64,000 nt of DNA. Origin: Candidatus Desulfobacillus denitrificans (GTDB taxonomy: Bacteria > Pseudomonadota > Gammaproteobacteria > Burkholderiales > Rhodocyclaceae). Of this stretch, positions 52,579-63,561 are shown in pieces. The notes under the pieces are model-generated. The model made no database searches. It was not told where the DNA came from and saw only the letters and a list, made by a program, of their open reading frames with translations. The stretch spans positions 1,116,001 through 1,180,000 of the forward strand of contig AP021857.1 in NCBI GenBank assembly GCA_017347485.1. Direction: 5' to 3'. The first letter of the stretch is position 1, and each line of letters starts with the position of its first letter. The translations under genes and the position numbers were made by a program.

Positions 52579-53676
52579 ATGATCAGCGAAGGCAAGCTGG
52601 AGTTCGACATCGCCTGGGACGGCAGGCGGATCGTCGGCGCAGGGATCCATTCCTCGCGCCCGGTTTTCGCCAGCCGCGTGCTGGAAGGCCAGCCGGTCGC
52701 GGAGGCGCTGAAGCGGGTGCCGCTGCTCTTCAGCGTGTGCGGCCGGGCACAGGCGATGGCCGCCGCCGCGGCCTGCGATGCGGCGAGGGGTTTGCGCGCC
52801 GGCGAGGCGGTGCAGCAGGCGCGCGAGCGCGCGCTGGCCGGCGAATGCCTGCAGGAATACGGCTGGCGGCTGCTGATCGACCTGCCCATGCTGCTCGGCG
52901 AACCGTCACGGCCGGGCGAACTGGCCGACCTGCGCCGGCGCATCGCCGCGGCCGACGATGCCTTCAAGTGGCGCAGCGTGGCGACGGCGGCGGAGGAATT
53001 GCTCGAGCGGGCCGTGTTCGACATGCCCCCCGAGGCATGGCTGAAGCTGCGGCCGGCGGCGCTGGAGAAGTGGCTGGCGAAGGGCGCCGCGCCGGCGCCG
53101 CGCATGCTGGCGCGCCTGCGGCGGCTGCATCTGGGCGGCGAGTTCGGCCTGCTGCCCTGGCTGGAGGAAGCGCATCTGCCCGGCCTCGCCGCGGCGATGG
53201 ACGCCGATGCGGCATTCGTGGCGCGGCCGACCTTTCAGGGACAGCCGGCCGAAACCGGCGCCCTGGCGCGGCAGCGGGCGCATCCGGCGATCCAGCGGGA
53301 AATCGCCCAACACGGTGCCACGGCGGCGGCACGCCTGCTGGCGCGCCTGCTCGAGCTGGCGCAACTGCCCGCCCAATTGCGCGATCCGGCGGCGCAGGGC
53401 ATCCGCAGCGCCGCGCCGCACCCCGGCACGGGCATCGCCGCGGTGGAAACCGCGCGCGGCACCCTGCTGCACCGGGTGGACCTGGCCGAGGGGCGCGTCG
53501 TGCGCTACCGCATCCTCGCGCCGACCGAATGGAATTTCCATCCGGACGGCGCCTTCGTGCGCGGCCTGATCGGTTGCCCGGCGAAAAGCGAGACCGAGGC
53601 GCGCGGCGCCGCCGGCCTGCTGGCGCATGCGCTGGATCCTTGCGTCAGCATCGAAACGCGGGTGCGCCGTGCATGA
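52579..53676 (+). CDS. hoxV: HoxV/HupK-type hydrogenase maturation scaffold
   Basis: 365 aa from the ATG at 52579 (ATG at 52537 also possible). It resembles a degenerate large subunit: SVCGRAQAMAAAA near residue 56 replaces RxCGxC and a terminal HALDPCVSIE has only one cysteine of DPCxxC. Such proteins are thought to hold the Fe(CN)2CO group during assembly. The 184-bp gap upstream (52395-52578) is AT-richer and may hold a promoter, but no consensus was clear. Confidence 0.85.
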   Translation: MISEGKLEFDIAWDGRRIVGAGIHSSRPVFASRVLEGQPVAEALKRVPLLFSVCGRAQAMAAAAACDAARGLRAGEAVQQARERALAGECLQEYGWRLLIDLPMLLGEPSRPGELADLRRRIAAADDAFKWRSVATAAEELLERAVFDMPPEAWLKLRPAALEKWLAKGAAPAPRMLARLRRLHLGGEFGLLPWLEEAHLPGLAAAMDADAAFVARPTFQGQPAETGALARQRAHPAIQREIAQHGATAAARLLARLLELAQLPAQLRDPAAQGIRSAAPHPGTGIAAVETARGTLLHRVDLAEGRVVRYRILAPTEWNFHPDGAFVRGLIGCPAKSETEARGAAGLLAHALDPCVSIETRVRRA

Positions 53677-54010
53677 AATGAGCCTGGCCGAGGGCGTCCT
53701 GCAGATCATCGAGGACCACGCTTCGAAGTCGGGTTTCGCGCGGGTGAAGACGGTGTGGCTGGAGATTGGCGCGCTCTCCGGCGTGGAAACCGAGGCGATG
53801 CGCTTCTGCTTCGATGCGGTGACGCGCGGCAGCGTCGCCGAGGGCGCCGTGCTGGAGATCGTCGCCGTGCCGGGCACGGCCTGGTGCATGCAGTGCGGCG
53901 CGACGGTGCCGGTGGCGGAGCGCTACGACCCGTGCCCGCGCTGCGGCGGCTACCAGCTGCAGGTGCAGGACGGCACGGAGATGCGGGTGAAAGAACTGGA
54001 AGTCGAGTAA
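53669..54010 (+). CDS. hypA: HypA, nickel-insertion protein
   Basis: 113 aa with a GTG start giving MHEMSLAEG, the start needed to place the nickel-binding His at position 2. Zinc site CMQCGATVP and CPRCGGYQL in the C-terminal half. Overlaps hoxV by 8 bp. Confidence 0.95.
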   Translation: MHEMSLAEGVLQIIEDHASKSGFARVKTVWLEIGALSGVETEAMRFCFDAVTRGSVAEGAVLEIVAVPGTAWCMQCGATVPVAERYDPCPRCGGYQLQVQDGTEMRVKELEVE

Positions 54011-54022
54011 TCGGAGGATCAA

Positions 54023-54910
54023 ATGTGCACGGTATGCGGCTGCGGCCAGGGCGAAACGAGGATCGAGGGCGACCACGAGCACGAGCATCGCCACGACGAC
54101 GGCACGGTGCACAGCCATGCCCACCACCACGACGGCGAGCACGCCCACACGCATTCCCATGGCGTGCCGCAGGCGCCGGGCGGCTTCAGCTACGCGCCGC
54201 GGCACCCCCATCACGGCCACGAACATGCCCACGCGCCGGGCCTCGCGCCGGGCCGCATGGTGCAGATCGAGCAGGACATCCTCGCCAAGAACAACGGGTA
54301 CGCCAGCGCCAACCGCAGGCAATGGAAGGCGCGCGGCCTCTTCGCCATCAACCTCGTCTCCAGCCCCGGCTCGGGCAAGACCACGCTGCTGGTGGAATCC
54401 ATCAAGCGCTTGGCCGGCCGCCATCCGCTGGCGGTGATCGAGGGCGACCAGCAGACCAGCAACGACGCCGAGCGCATCCGCGCCACCGGGGCGCAGGCCA
54501 TCCAGGTGAACACCGGCAAGGGCTGCCACCTCGACGCCCACATGGTCGGCCACGCCTTCGAGCGGCTCGACCTGAAAGAGGGCGGCCTGCTGCTCATCGA
54601 GAACGTCGGCAACCTCGTCTGTCCCGCGGAGTTCGACCTGGGCGAAGCGCACAAGGTGGTGATCCTCTCCGTCACCGAGGGCGAGGACAAGCCGCTCAAG
54701 TACCCGAACATGTTCGCGGCGAGCGACCTGATGCTGCTGACCAAGGTCGACCTGCTGCCGCACCTGACGTTCGACGTGGCGAAGTGCCTCGAATACGCCC
54801 GCCGCGTGAACCCGAAGATCGAGGTGATGCAGGTCTCGGCCAAGAGCGGCGAGGGCATGGACGGCTGGCTCGCCTGGCTGGAAAAAGGCGTCGCATCCGC
54901 GAAGAACTGA
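54023..54910 (+). CDS. hypB: HypB, nickel-storing GTPase
   Basis: 295 aa. N-terminal CTVCGCG nickel site, a His-rich stretch (about residues 18-70, many H-x-H), P-loop SSPGSGKTT near residue 115, and later ENVGNLVCP and TKVDLLP. Works with HypA in nickel delivery. Confidence 0.96.
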   Translation: MCTVCGCGQGETRIEGDHEHEHRHDDGTVHSHAHHHDGEHAHTHSHGVPQAPGGFSYAPRHPHHGHEHAHAPGLAPGRMVQIEQDILAKNNGYASANRRQWKARGLFAINLVSSPGSGKTTLLVESIKRLAGRHPLAVIEGDQQTSNDAERIRATGAQAIQVNTGKGCHLDAHMVGHAFERLDLKEGGLLLIENVGNLVCPAEFDLGEAHKVVILSVTEGEDKPLKYPNMFAASDLMLLTKVDLLPHLTFDVAKCLEYARRVNPKIEVMQVSAKSGEGMDGWLAWLEKGVASAKN

Positions 54911-54911
54911 G

Positions 54912-55018
54912 ATGAGCGCCCCGCACGGCCGCCCGAAGGGGCGCCAGCCACGACCCGGAGCCGCGCAGCGGCGAACCGCCGTCACCCCCTCCCGCGGGGA
55001 GGGGGTAGGGGGGAGGGT
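54912..55018 (+). repeat. About 105-bp interspersed repeat between hypB and hypF
   Basis: Starts TGAGCGCCCCGC right after the hypB stop and includes AGCGGCGAACCGCCGTCACC and a palindromic tail CCCGCGGGGAGGGGG. Related to 32600-32716. Its GGGGGGAGGG end serves as the hypF ribosome site. Confidence 0.72.
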
Positions 55019-55021
55019 TCA

Positions 55022-57322
55022 ATGACCGTCGCCGCCCGCGCCGCCGCCACCGTCTGCCGCCGCATCCGCGTACGCGGGCAGGTGCAGGGCGTCGGCTTCC
55101 GGCCCTTCGTCTATCGCCTTGCGCAGGAGCTGGACCTGGCCGGCTGGGTGCGCAACGACGGCGAGGGCGTGGATATCGAGGCGCAGGGCGCGGCGGATGC
55201 GGTCGAGGCGCTGATCGCGCGGCTGGAGACGGACGCGCCGCCGCTGGCCAGCGTCACGTCCGTCGAGGCGAGCGAGTCGCCCCTCAGCGGCGCGCGCGGC
55301 TTCGAGATAAAAGTCAGTCTCCACGGCACGGCGATCACCTCCGTCACGCCCGATTCCGCCACCTGTTCCGACTGCCTGGCCGAGCTGTTCGATCCGGCCA
55401 ACCGGCGCTGGCGCCACGCCTTCGCTAATTGCACGCACTGCGGGCCGCGCTATACCGTGACACGGCGGCTGCCCTACGACCGCCCCAATACCAGCATGGC
55501 GGAATTCGCCCTGTGTCCGGCCTGCCGCAGCGAATACGAAGACCCAGCCGACCGCCGCTTCCACGCCCAGCCGAATGCCTGTCCCGAGTGCGGCCCTCGC
55601 CTCGCGCTGCGAGACGGGGAGGGCGGCCCGCTGGCGGTCGATGACTCCATCGCCGAAACCCTGGCGCGTTTGCAGCGCGGCGAGATCGTCGCCATCAAGG
55701 GCCTCGGCGGCTATCACCTCGCCTGCGACGCAACGAACGCCGCAGCCGTGGCGCGGCTGCGCCAGCGCAAGAACCGCGAGGAAAAGCCCTTCGCCGTGAT
55801 GTTCGCCAACGCGGCCTCTGTCGCGCCGTATGCGGACTTGGACGAAGCCGAACGCGCGCTGCTCGAATCGCGCGAGCGCCCGGTGGTGCTGCTGCGAAAG
55901 CGCGCCGGCTGCGATGAGCAACTGGCCGGCGTCGCGCCCGGCCTCGGCGAACTCGGCGCGATGCTGCCGTGCACACCGATCCAGTACCTGCTCTTCCACG
56001 AGGCGGCCGGGCGGCCCGCCGGCACGGAGTGGATCGCCGTGCCGCAGCGACTGACTTTGGTCATGACCAGCGCCAACCCCGGCGGCGAGCCCATCGTGCG
56101 CGAAGACGACGAGGCGCTGGCGCGCCTGCAGGACATCGCCGACGCCTGGCTGATGCACGACCGCGCCATCGTTACGCGGGTGGACGATTCGGTGCTGCGG
56201 GCCGGGCAATTCATCCGCCGCGCCCGCGGCTTCACCCCGCAGGCGATCAAACTCGCCAAAGCCGGCCCCTCCGTCCTCGCCACCGGCGGCTTCCTCAAGA
56301 ACACGATCTGCCTCACGCGCGGCGACGAGGCCTACCTCTCCCAGCACATCGGCGACCTCGACAACGCGCCGACCTGCCGCGCGCTGGAGGAGACCGCGCA
56401 GCGCATGATGGCGCTGCTGGAGATCGCGCCGGAACGCGTCGCCCACGACCTGCACCCGGACTTCCACGGCACGCGCTTCGCCGCCGACTTCGCGCGCGGC
56501 CGCGGTTTGAAGACCGTCGCCGTGCAGCACCACCATGCCCACATCGCCGCCGTCGCGGCGGAACATCGTGCCACCGGCCCGCTGCTCGGCCTGGCGCTGG
56601 ACGGCGTCGGCATGGGCGCGGACCAAGGCATCTGGGGCGGCGAACTGCTCGCCGTCGACGGCGAGCGCTTCGACCGCCTCGGCCACCTGCGCGAGCTGGC
56701 CTTGCCCGGCGGCGACAAGGCGGCGCGCGAGCCCTGGCGCATGGCCGCCGCGGCGCTCTTCGCTCTCGGCCGCGGCGGCGAGATCAAGACAAGATTCCCG
56801 CAGCAGCGCGCCGCCGGCGCCATCGCCATGATGCTCGGCGGCAACGCCCACACGCCGCCGACCTCGAGCTGCGGCCGGCTTTTCGACGCCGCGGCGGGGC
56901 TGGCCGGCGTGTGCGAGGTGGCCGCCTACGAGGGCCAGGCGGCGATGCTGTATGAAAGTCAGTCTGCGCAACACGGCGAGACGGAGCCGCTGCGCGACGG
57001 TTTCATCCTGCACGACGACGGAAGGCTCGACCTGCTGCCGCTGCTGGCGCGACTCGCCGACGAACGCGACGCCGGCTTCGCCGCCGCGCTGTTCCACGCC
57101 ACACTGGACGAGGCGCTGGCGGCGTGGGTGCAGCGCGCCGGCGAGGAGCGCGGCCTGCGCCGCGTGGCACTGGGCGGCGGCTGCTTCCTCAACCGCATCC
57201 TGAGCGCCGGCCTGCGGCGGCGGCTGGAAGCAAAAGGTTTCGAAGTGCTGGAGGCGCGGCTCGTGCCGCCCAACGACGGCGGCCTGAGCCTGGGACAGGC
57301 CTGGGTGGCGCTTAACTCATAG
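55022..57322 (+). CDS. hypF: HypF, carbamoyltransferase for cyanide-ligand synthesis
   Basis: 766 aa. Domains in order: acylphosphatase (RVRGQVQGVGFRPFVYRLA, residues about 13-95), two zinc fingers (CSDC...CTHCG and CPAC...CPECG, about 115-190), YrdC-like domain (about 205-390) and Kae1-like domain with VQHHHAHIAA near residue 502. Makes the carbamoyl group passed to HypE. Three 24-bp motif copies occur in this gene. Confidence 0.96.
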   Translation: MTVAARAAATVCRRIRVRGQVQGVGFRPFVYRLAQELDLAGWVRNDGEGVDIEAQGAADAVEALIARLETDAPPLASVTSVEASESPLSGARGFEIKVSLHGTAITSVTPDSATCSDCLAELFDPANRRWRHAFANCTHCGPRYTVTRRLPYDRPNTSMAEFALCPACRSEYEDPADRRFHAQPNACPECGPRLALRDGEGGPLAVDDSIAETLARLQRGEIVAIKGLGGYHLACDATNAAAVARLRQRKNREEKPFAVMFANAASVAPYADLDEAERALLESRERPVVLLRKRAGCDEQLAGVAPGLGELGAMLPCTPIQYLLFHEAAGRPAGTEWIAVPQRLTLVMTSANPGGEPIVREDDEALARLQDIADAWLMHDRAIVTRVDDSVLRAGQFIRRARGFTPQAIKLAKAGPSVLATGGFLKNTICLTRGDEAYLSQHIGDLDNAPTCRALEETAQRMMALLEIAPERVAHDLHPDFHGTRFAADFARGRGLKTVAVQHHHAHIAAVAAEHRATGPLLGLALDGVGMGADQGIWGGELLAVDGERFDRLGHLRELALPGGDKAAREPWRMAAAALFALGRGGEIKTRFPQQRAAGAIAMMLGGNAHTPPTSSCGRLFDAAAGLAGVCEVAAYEGQAAMLYESQSAQHGETEPLRDGFILHDDGRLDLLPLLARLADERDAGFAAALFHATLDEALAAWVQRAGEERGLRRVALGGGCFLNRILSAGLRRRLEAKGFEVLEARLVPPNDGGLSLGQAWVALNS
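55310..55333 (+). repeat. 24-bp bipartite motif, copy 8
   Basis: AAAGTCAGT, spacer CTCCACGGC, ACGGCG, exact, within hypF (encodes KVSLHGTA). Confidence 0.78.
56035..56058 (-). repeat. 24-bp bipartite motif, copy 9
   Basis: Minus-strand AAAGTCAGT, spacer CGCTGCGGC, ACGGCG, exact, within hypF (sense strand encodes IAVPQRLTLV). Confidence 0.78.
56955..56978 (+). repeat. 24-bp bipartite motif, copy 10
   Basis: AAAGTCAGT, spacer CTGCGCAAC, ACGGCG, exact, within hypF (encodes ESQSAQHGE, a third reading frame). Confidence 0.78.
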
Positions 57323-57331
57323 GAAACGATC

Positions 57332-57568
57332 ATGTGTCTGGCCATACCGGTGAAGGTGGTTGAACTGCTCGAAGGCGAGCAGGCGACGGTCGACGTCGGC
57401 GGCGTGCGCAAGGCGATCTCGCTGGCGCTGGTTGATGGCATCACTGTCGGCGACTACGTCATCCTCCACGTCGGCTACGCCATCCAGAAGCTCGACCCGG
57501 AAGAGGCCGAGAAGACGCTGGCCCTCTTCGCCGAGTTGGGCGACAGCATGGGGACGGCGCCAGCGTGA
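57332..57568 (+). CDS. hypC: HypC, hydrogenase maturation chaperone
   Basis: 78 aa beginning [15 protein letters not shown] with the functional N-terminal cysteine. Partners HypD in assembling Fe(CN)2CO. Paralogue of hybG at 43240. Ten bp after hypF; stop overlaps hypD start. Confidence 0.95.
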   Translation: MCLAIPVKVVELLEGEQATVDVGGVRKAISLALVDGITVGDYVILHVGYAIQKLDPEEAEKTLALFAELGDSMGTAPA

Positions 57569-58698
57569 AGTACATCAACGAATTCCGCGACGGCAAGACG
57601 GCGCGCCACATCGCGGCGGCCATCGCCGCCGAGACGCGCGCCGACCGCCGCTATCACATCATGGAATTCTGCGGCGGCCATACGCATGCCATCTCGCGCT
57701 ACGGCCTGTCCGACCTGCTGCCGGAGAACATCCGCCTCATCCACGGCCCCGGCTGCCCGGTCTGCGTGCTGCCGATCGGCCGCATCGACAACGCCATCGA
57801 CCTGGCGCTCAACCGCGGCGTCATCCTCGCCACCTACGGCGACTGCCTGCGCGTGCCGGCCTCCGGCGGCCTGTCGCTGCTGAAGGCTAAAGCGCGCGGG
57901 GCCGACGTGCGCATGGTGTACTCCAGCGCCGACGCGCTGAAGCTGGCGCAGGACAATCCCGATCGCGAGGTGGTGTTCTTCGCCATCGGCTTCGAGACCA
58001 CCACGCCGCCCACCGCCGTGGCGCTGCTGCAGGCCGAGAAGCTCGGCCTGAAGAATTTCTCGGTGTTCTGCAACCACGTGCTGACGCCCTCGGCCATCGC
58101 CAACATCCTCGAGTCGCCGGAAGTCAGGCTGCACGGCACGGTGCCGCTCGATGCCTTCATCGGCCCGGCCCATGTGTCGACGGTGATCGGCAGCCAGCCC
58201 TACGAGCATTTCGCCGAGGAATACGAGAAGCCGGTGGTGATCGCCGGCTTCGAGCCGCTCGACGTCATGCAGGCCATCCTCATGCTGGTGCGGCAGCTGA
58301 ACGAGGGCCGCGCCGAGGTCGAGAACGAGTTCTCCCGCGCCGTCACGCGCGAGGGCAACGTCAAGGCGCAGAACCTGGTGGCCGAGGTGTTCGAGCTGCG
58401 GAAAAGCTTCGAATGGCGCGGCCTCAACGAAGTGCCCTACAGCGCGCTGCGCATCAAGGCGAAGTACGCCGCCTGGGATGCCGAGCGCCGCTACGGCATC
58501 GAATACAAGTCCGTGGCCGACAACAGGGCCTGCGAGTGCGGCGCCATCCTGCGCGGCCTCAAGCGCCCGCAGGACTGCAAGCTGTTCGGCACGGTGTGCA
58601 CCCCCGAGAACCCGATGGGCTCGTGCATGGTGAGCTCGGAAGGCGCCTGCGCCGCGCACTACACCTACGGGAGATATAAAGATGCCGTGGGCACTTAA
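57565..58698 (+). CDS. hypD: HypD, iron-sulfur scaffold for Fe(CN)2CO assembly
   Basis: 377 aa, GTG start overlapping the hypC stop. Conserved [13 protein letters not shown] near residue 34 and [11 protein letters not shown] near residue 62; C-terminal [4Fe-4S] cysteines in [17 protein letters not shown] and GSCMVSSEG. The stop is followed at once by the first inverted repeat of the DUF559 cassette. Confidence 0.96.
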   Translation: MKYINEFRDGKTARHIAAAIAAETRADRRYHIMEFCGGHTHAISRYGLSDLLPENIRLIHGPGCPVCVLPIGRIDNAIDLALNRGVILATYGDCLRVPASGGLSLLKAKARGADVRMVYSSADALKLAQDNPDREVVFFAIGFETTTPPTAVALLQAEKLGLKNFSVFCNHVLTPSAIANILESPEVRLHGTVPLDAFIGPAHVSTVIGSQPYEHFAEEYEKPVVIAGFEPLDVMQAILMLVRQLNEGRAEVENEFSRAVTREGNVKAQNLVAEVFELRKSFEWRGLNEVPYSALRIKAKYAAWDAERRYGIEYKSVADNRACECGAILRGLKRPQDCKLFGTVCTPENPMGSCMVSSEGACAAHYTYGRYKDAVGT

Positions 58699-58699
58699 G

Positions 58700-58740
58700 C
58701 CCCCTCTCCCCGCAAGCGGGGAGAGGGCTGGGGTGAGGGG
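58700..58740. repeat. Left inverted repeat flanking the DUF559 gene
   Basis: 41 bp. Its reverse complement matches 59070-59110 at 39 of 41 positions; each arm itself holds the palindrome CTCTCCCCGC/GCGGGGAGAG. Confidence 0.85.
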
Positions 58741-58743
58741 TAG

Positions 58744-59127
58744 ATGAACGAAGCAGCGAGGAAATTGCGGCGCAACCAGACGGATGCCGAAAGAAGGCTT
58801 TGGAACTACTTGCGTGACCGCCGCCTGGATGGCTGGAAATTTCGGCGACAGCACCCCATCGGGTCGTATGTACTGGATCTGTACTGCGCAGACGCAATGC
58901 TGGTAATCGAAATCGATGGCGGCCAACATGATTATGACGAACACAGAGAACACGACGAGAAGAGAACGGCATACCTCGTCAGTCAGGGGTTGAAGGTGAT
59001 GCGTTTCTGGAACAACGAGGTGATGGAGAACACTAAGGGCGTTCTCGAGGCCATACGCGAGGCACTAAGCCCCTCACCCCAGCCCTCTCCCCGCGAGCGG
59101 GGAGAGGGGGAAGGGCGGCGCGCATGA
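58744..59127 (+). CDS. DUF559-family endonuclease-like protein inserted in the hyp operon
   Basis: 127 aa. AARKLRRNQTDAERRLWNYLRDRRLDGWKFRRQHPIGSYVLDLYC, then VIEIDGGQH and VMRFWNNEVM, is the DUF559/Vsr-like PD-(D/E)XK-type fold with D, E and (in place of K) Q/H near the active site. The last about 20 residues are encoded by the right repeat (SPSPQPSPRERGEGEG). It overlaps hypE by 4 bp, so hypE may depend on its translation. Not a known hydrogenase gene; probably a passenger of a mobile repeat cassette. Confidence 0.85.
   Translation: MNEAARKLRRNQTDAERRLWNYLRDRRLDGWKFRRQHPIGSYVLDLYCADAMLVIEIDGGQHDYDEHREHDEKRTAYLVSQGLKVMRFWNNEVMENTKGVLEAIREALSPSPQPSPRERGEGEGRRA
59070..59110. repeat. Right inverted repeat, inside the DUF559 reading frame
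   Basis: 41 bp, inverted partner of 58700-58740, differing only at two bases of the central loop (GA against TT). Confidence 0.85.
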
Positions 59128-60173
59128 ACACGGTTCGCAAGGGCTACATCCGCCCCGTCGACTTCAAGCACGGCCGCGTGGACATGACGCACGGCAGCGG
59201 CGGGCGGGCGATGGCGCAACTGATCGAGGAGCTGTTCCTCGCCGCCTTCGACAACGACTGGCTGCGCGCCGCCAACGACCAGGCCTGCTTCGCCGTGCAG
59301 GGCGGGCGCATGGTGATGGCGACCGACTCGCACGTCGTCTCGCCGCTGTTCTTCCCCGGCGGCGACATCGGCTGCCTGTCGGTGCACGGCACGGTGAACG
59401 ACGTCGCCATGTCCGGCGCCAAGCCGCTCTATCTGTCGGCAAGCTTCATCCTCGAGGAGGGCTTCCCGCTCGCCGACCTCAAGCGCATCGTCGAGTCGAT
59501 GGCCCACGCGGCGCGCGAAGCCGGCGTAGCAATAGTTACCGGCGACACCAAGGTGGTGGAGCAGGGCAAGGGCGACGGCGTCTTCATCACCACCACCGGC
59601 ATCGGCGTGGTGCCGGCGGGCGTGAACATTTCCGGCGACCGGGCGCGGCCGGGCGACGCCATCCTCGTCTCCGGCACCCTGGGCGACCACGGCGTGGCGA
59701 TCATGGCGCAACGCGAGAGCCTCGGCTTCGAGACGACCATCCAGTCCGACACGGCGGCGCTGCACGATCTCGTCGCGCGCATGGTCGAGGCGGTGCCAGG
59801 CATCCACGCCCTGCGCGACCCGACGCGCGGCGGGCTGGCCACCACGCTCAACGAGATCGCCCGCCAGTCCGGCGTCGGCATGATGCTGCGCGAGGAGGCG
59901 CTGCCGGTGCGGCAGGAAGTCGAGGCCGCCTGCGAGTTCCTCGGCCTCGACCCGCTCTACGTCGCCAACGAGGGCAAGCTGATCTGCATCTGCGCGCAGG
60001 ACGATGCCGAAAAGCTGCTCGAAGTCATGCGCGCCCACCTGCTCGGCCGCGAGGCGGCGCACATCGGCTCGGTGCACGAAGACCCACACCATTTCGTGCA
60101 GATGGAAACCGGCTTCGGCGGCAAGCGCATCGTCGACTGGCTCACGGGCGAGCAGCTGCCGAGGATATGTTGA
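59124..60173 (+). CDS. hypE: HypE, carbamoyl dehydratase making the cyanide ligand
   Basis: 349 aa. DMTHGSGGRAM near residue 20 (ATP binding), GDTKVVEQGKGDG, DPTRGGLATTLNEIA, and the C-terminal PRIC whose cysteine becomes the thiocyanate carrier. The ATG overlaps the DUF559 stop. Confidence 0.96.
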   Translation: MNTVRKGYIRPVDFKHGRVDMTHGSGGRAMAQLIEELFLAAFDNDWLRAANDQACFAVQGGRMVMATDSHVVSPLFFPGGDIGCLSVHGTVNDVAMSGAKPLYLSASFILEEGFPLADLKRIVESMAHAAREAGVAIVTGDTKVVEQGKGDGVFITTTGIGVVPAGVNISGDRARPGDAILVSGTLGDHGVAIMAQRESLGFETTIQSDTAALHDLVARMVEAVPGIHALRDPTRGGLATTLNEIARQSGVGMMLREEALPVRQEVEAACEFLGLDPLYVANEGKLICICAQDDAEKLLEVMRAHLLGREAAHIGSVHEDPHHFVQMETGFGGKRIVDWLTGEQLPRIC

Positions 60174-60188
60174 GGAGCGGAACCATTA

Positions 60189-60257
60189 ACCACAGAGGCA
60201 CAGAGACACAGAGAAATTCGTGTTTTGCCTTTCTCTGTGCCTCTGTGTCTCTGTGGT
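60189..60257. repeat. CACAGAG-type inverted repeat element upstream of hoxX
   Basis: Arms 60189-60216 and 60231-60257 built of CACAGAG units, inverted. Ends in TGAAAGAGGT, which is the hoxX ribosome site. Second member of the family at 50346-50439. Confidence 0.8.
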
Positions 60258-60269
60258 GAAAGAGGTTTT

Positions 60270-62012
60270 ATGCGTATTCTTTTTCTGACCCACAGCTTCA
60301 ACAGCCTCGCCCAGCGACTCTACGTCGAGCTGAGCGAGCGCGGCCACGAAGTCTCCATCGAGTTCGACATCAACGACACCGTCGCCATCGAGGCAGTCGA
60401 TCTCTTCCAGCCCGACCTCGTCGTCGCCCCCTTCCTCAAGCGCGCCATCCCCGAGGCGGTGTGGCGCAGCCACGTCTGCCTGGTGGTGCATCCGGGGATT
60501 CCGGGGGACCGCGGCCCCTCGGCGCTCGACTGGGCCATCCTGAACGATGAAGCGGAGTGGGGCGTCACCGTGCTGCAGGCCAACGCCGTGATGGACGGCG
60601 GCGACATCTGGGCGACGCGTACTTTCCCCATGCGCGCCGCACGCAAGAGCAGCCTCTACCGCAACGAGGTCACCGAGGCCGCGACCGTGGCCGTGCTGGA
60701 GGCGGTGGAGAAGTTCGAGCGCGGCGGCTTCACGCCGACACCGCTCGATTACGCCAATCCAAGCGTGCGCGGCACCGAACGCCCGCTCATGAAGCAGATT
60801 GACCGCCGCATCGACTGGACGCGCGACGACACGGCGACGGTGCTGCGGAAGCTCCGCGCCTCGGACAGTTTCCCCGGCCTCGCCGACCGCATCCATGGCG
60901 TGGACTGCTGGCTGTTCAATGCCCACCCGGAAGCCAGCCTGTGCGGCGCCCAACCCGGCGCGATCATCGCGCAGCGCCAGGGCGCGCTGTGCCGCGCCAC
61001 GACGGACGGCGCGGTGTGGCTCACCCACGCCAAGCGCAAATCCGACCAGCCCACCTTCAAGCTGCCGGCGGCGCAGGCCTTGCCCGAGGCGGCGGCCGGT
61101 GCGCCCGAGTCCGCGCTGCCGGTGCTGCCGATGCGGGACGTGAATACCTGGCAGGACATCGCCTATGAAGAGGAGGGCGGCGTCGGCTACCTGCACTTCG
61201 ATTTCTACAACGGCGCCATGTCGACCACGGATTGCCTGCGCCTGCGCGACGCCTTCCTCGAAACCGCACAGCGTGAGACGAAAGTCATCGTGCTGATGGG
61301 CGGACCGGACTTCTGGTCGAACGGCATCCACCTCAACACCATCGAGGCGGCGGAGAGCCCGGCCGACGAGTCCTGGGCCAACATCAACGCCATGGACGAC
61401 CTCTGCCGCGCCTTCCTCGACTGCGGCAGCCACTACGTCGTCGCCGCGATGCAGGGCAACGCCGGCGCCGGCGGCGTCTTCCTGGCGCTATCCGCGGATC
61501 GTGTGCTGGCGCGCGAGGGCGTCATCCTCAACCCGCACTACAAGGGCATGGGCAACCTCTACGGCTCGGAGTACTGGACCTATCTCTTGCCGCGCCGCGT
61601 CGGTTGGGAGCGGGCGCAGGCCGTCACGCAGCACCGCCTGCCCATCGGCGCGCGGCAGGCCGTCGAGCAGGGCCTCATCGACGCGAGCTTCGGCGCCGAC
61701 GTGCCGGCCTTTGCCGCGGCCGTGAAGGCGCAGGCCGCCGCACTGGCGGCGCGGCCCGACTTCGCGCAATTGCTCGAAGCAAAGCGCGCCGCCCGCGCCC
61801 GCGACGAGGCGGTGAAGCCGCTCGAAGCCTACCGCACGGAAGAGCTGGCACGCATGCAGCTCAACTTCTACGGCTTCGATCCGAGCTACCACGTCGCGCG
61901 CTACCACTTCGTGCACCGCGTGCCGCACGCGTGGACGCCGCTGCACCTGGCGCGGCACCGGCGCAGCATGTGGCAGAAACAGTCCGCGCTGAAGACGCGG
62001 AACGCAGCCTAG
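60270..62012 (+). CDS. hoxX: HoxX, formyl-CoA/CO-ligand maturation protein
   Basis: 580 aa from the ATG at 60270. N-terminal formyltransferase-like part (MRILFLTHSFNSLAQ, VVHPGIPGDRGPSALDWAI) and C-terminal enoyl-CoA hydratase/isomerase-like part (MGGPDFWSNGIHLNTIEAA, GNAGAGGVFLALSAD). HoxX supplies the CO ligand under oxic conditions from formyl-tetrahydrofolate. Its presence suggests at least one hydrogenase works with oxygen. Confidence 0.94.
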   Translation: MRILFLTHSFNSLAQRLYVELSERGHEVSIEFDINDTVAIEAVDLFQPDLVVAPFLKRAIPEAVWRSHVCLVVHPGIPGDRGPSALDWAILNDEAEWGVTVLQANAVMDGGDIWATRTFPMRAARKSSLYRNEVTEAATVAVLEAVEKFERGGFTPTPLDYANPSVRGTERPLMKQIDRRIDWTRDDTATVLRKLRASDSFPGLADRIHGVDCWLFNAHPEASLCGAQPGAIIAQRQGALCRATTDGAVWLTHAKRKSDQPTFKLPAAQALPEAAAGAPESALPVLPMRDVNTWQDIAYEEEGGVGYLHFDFYNGAMSTTDCLRLRDAFLETAQRETKVIVLMGGPDFWSNGIHLNTIEAAESPADESWANINAMDDLCRAFLDCGSHYVVAAMQGNAGAGGVFLALSADRVLAREGVILNPHYKGMGNLYGSEYWTYLLPRRVGWERAQAVTQHRLPIGARQAVEQGLIDASFGADVPAFAAAVKAQAAALAARPDFAQLLEAKRAARARDEAVKPLEAYRTEELARMQLNFYGFDPSYHVARYHFVHRVPHAWTPLHLARHRRSMWQKQSALKTRNAA

Positions 62013-62023
62013 GGAGAAACATC

Positions 62024-63478
<1,455 letters not shown>

Positions 63479-63561
63479 GGCTTCAGTCTGATTGTCGGCC
63501 ATTCCGGACGGTCGAAACCAATTCAAACTTAAACCTGATCGTCCGCTTTTCGGATGAACGG

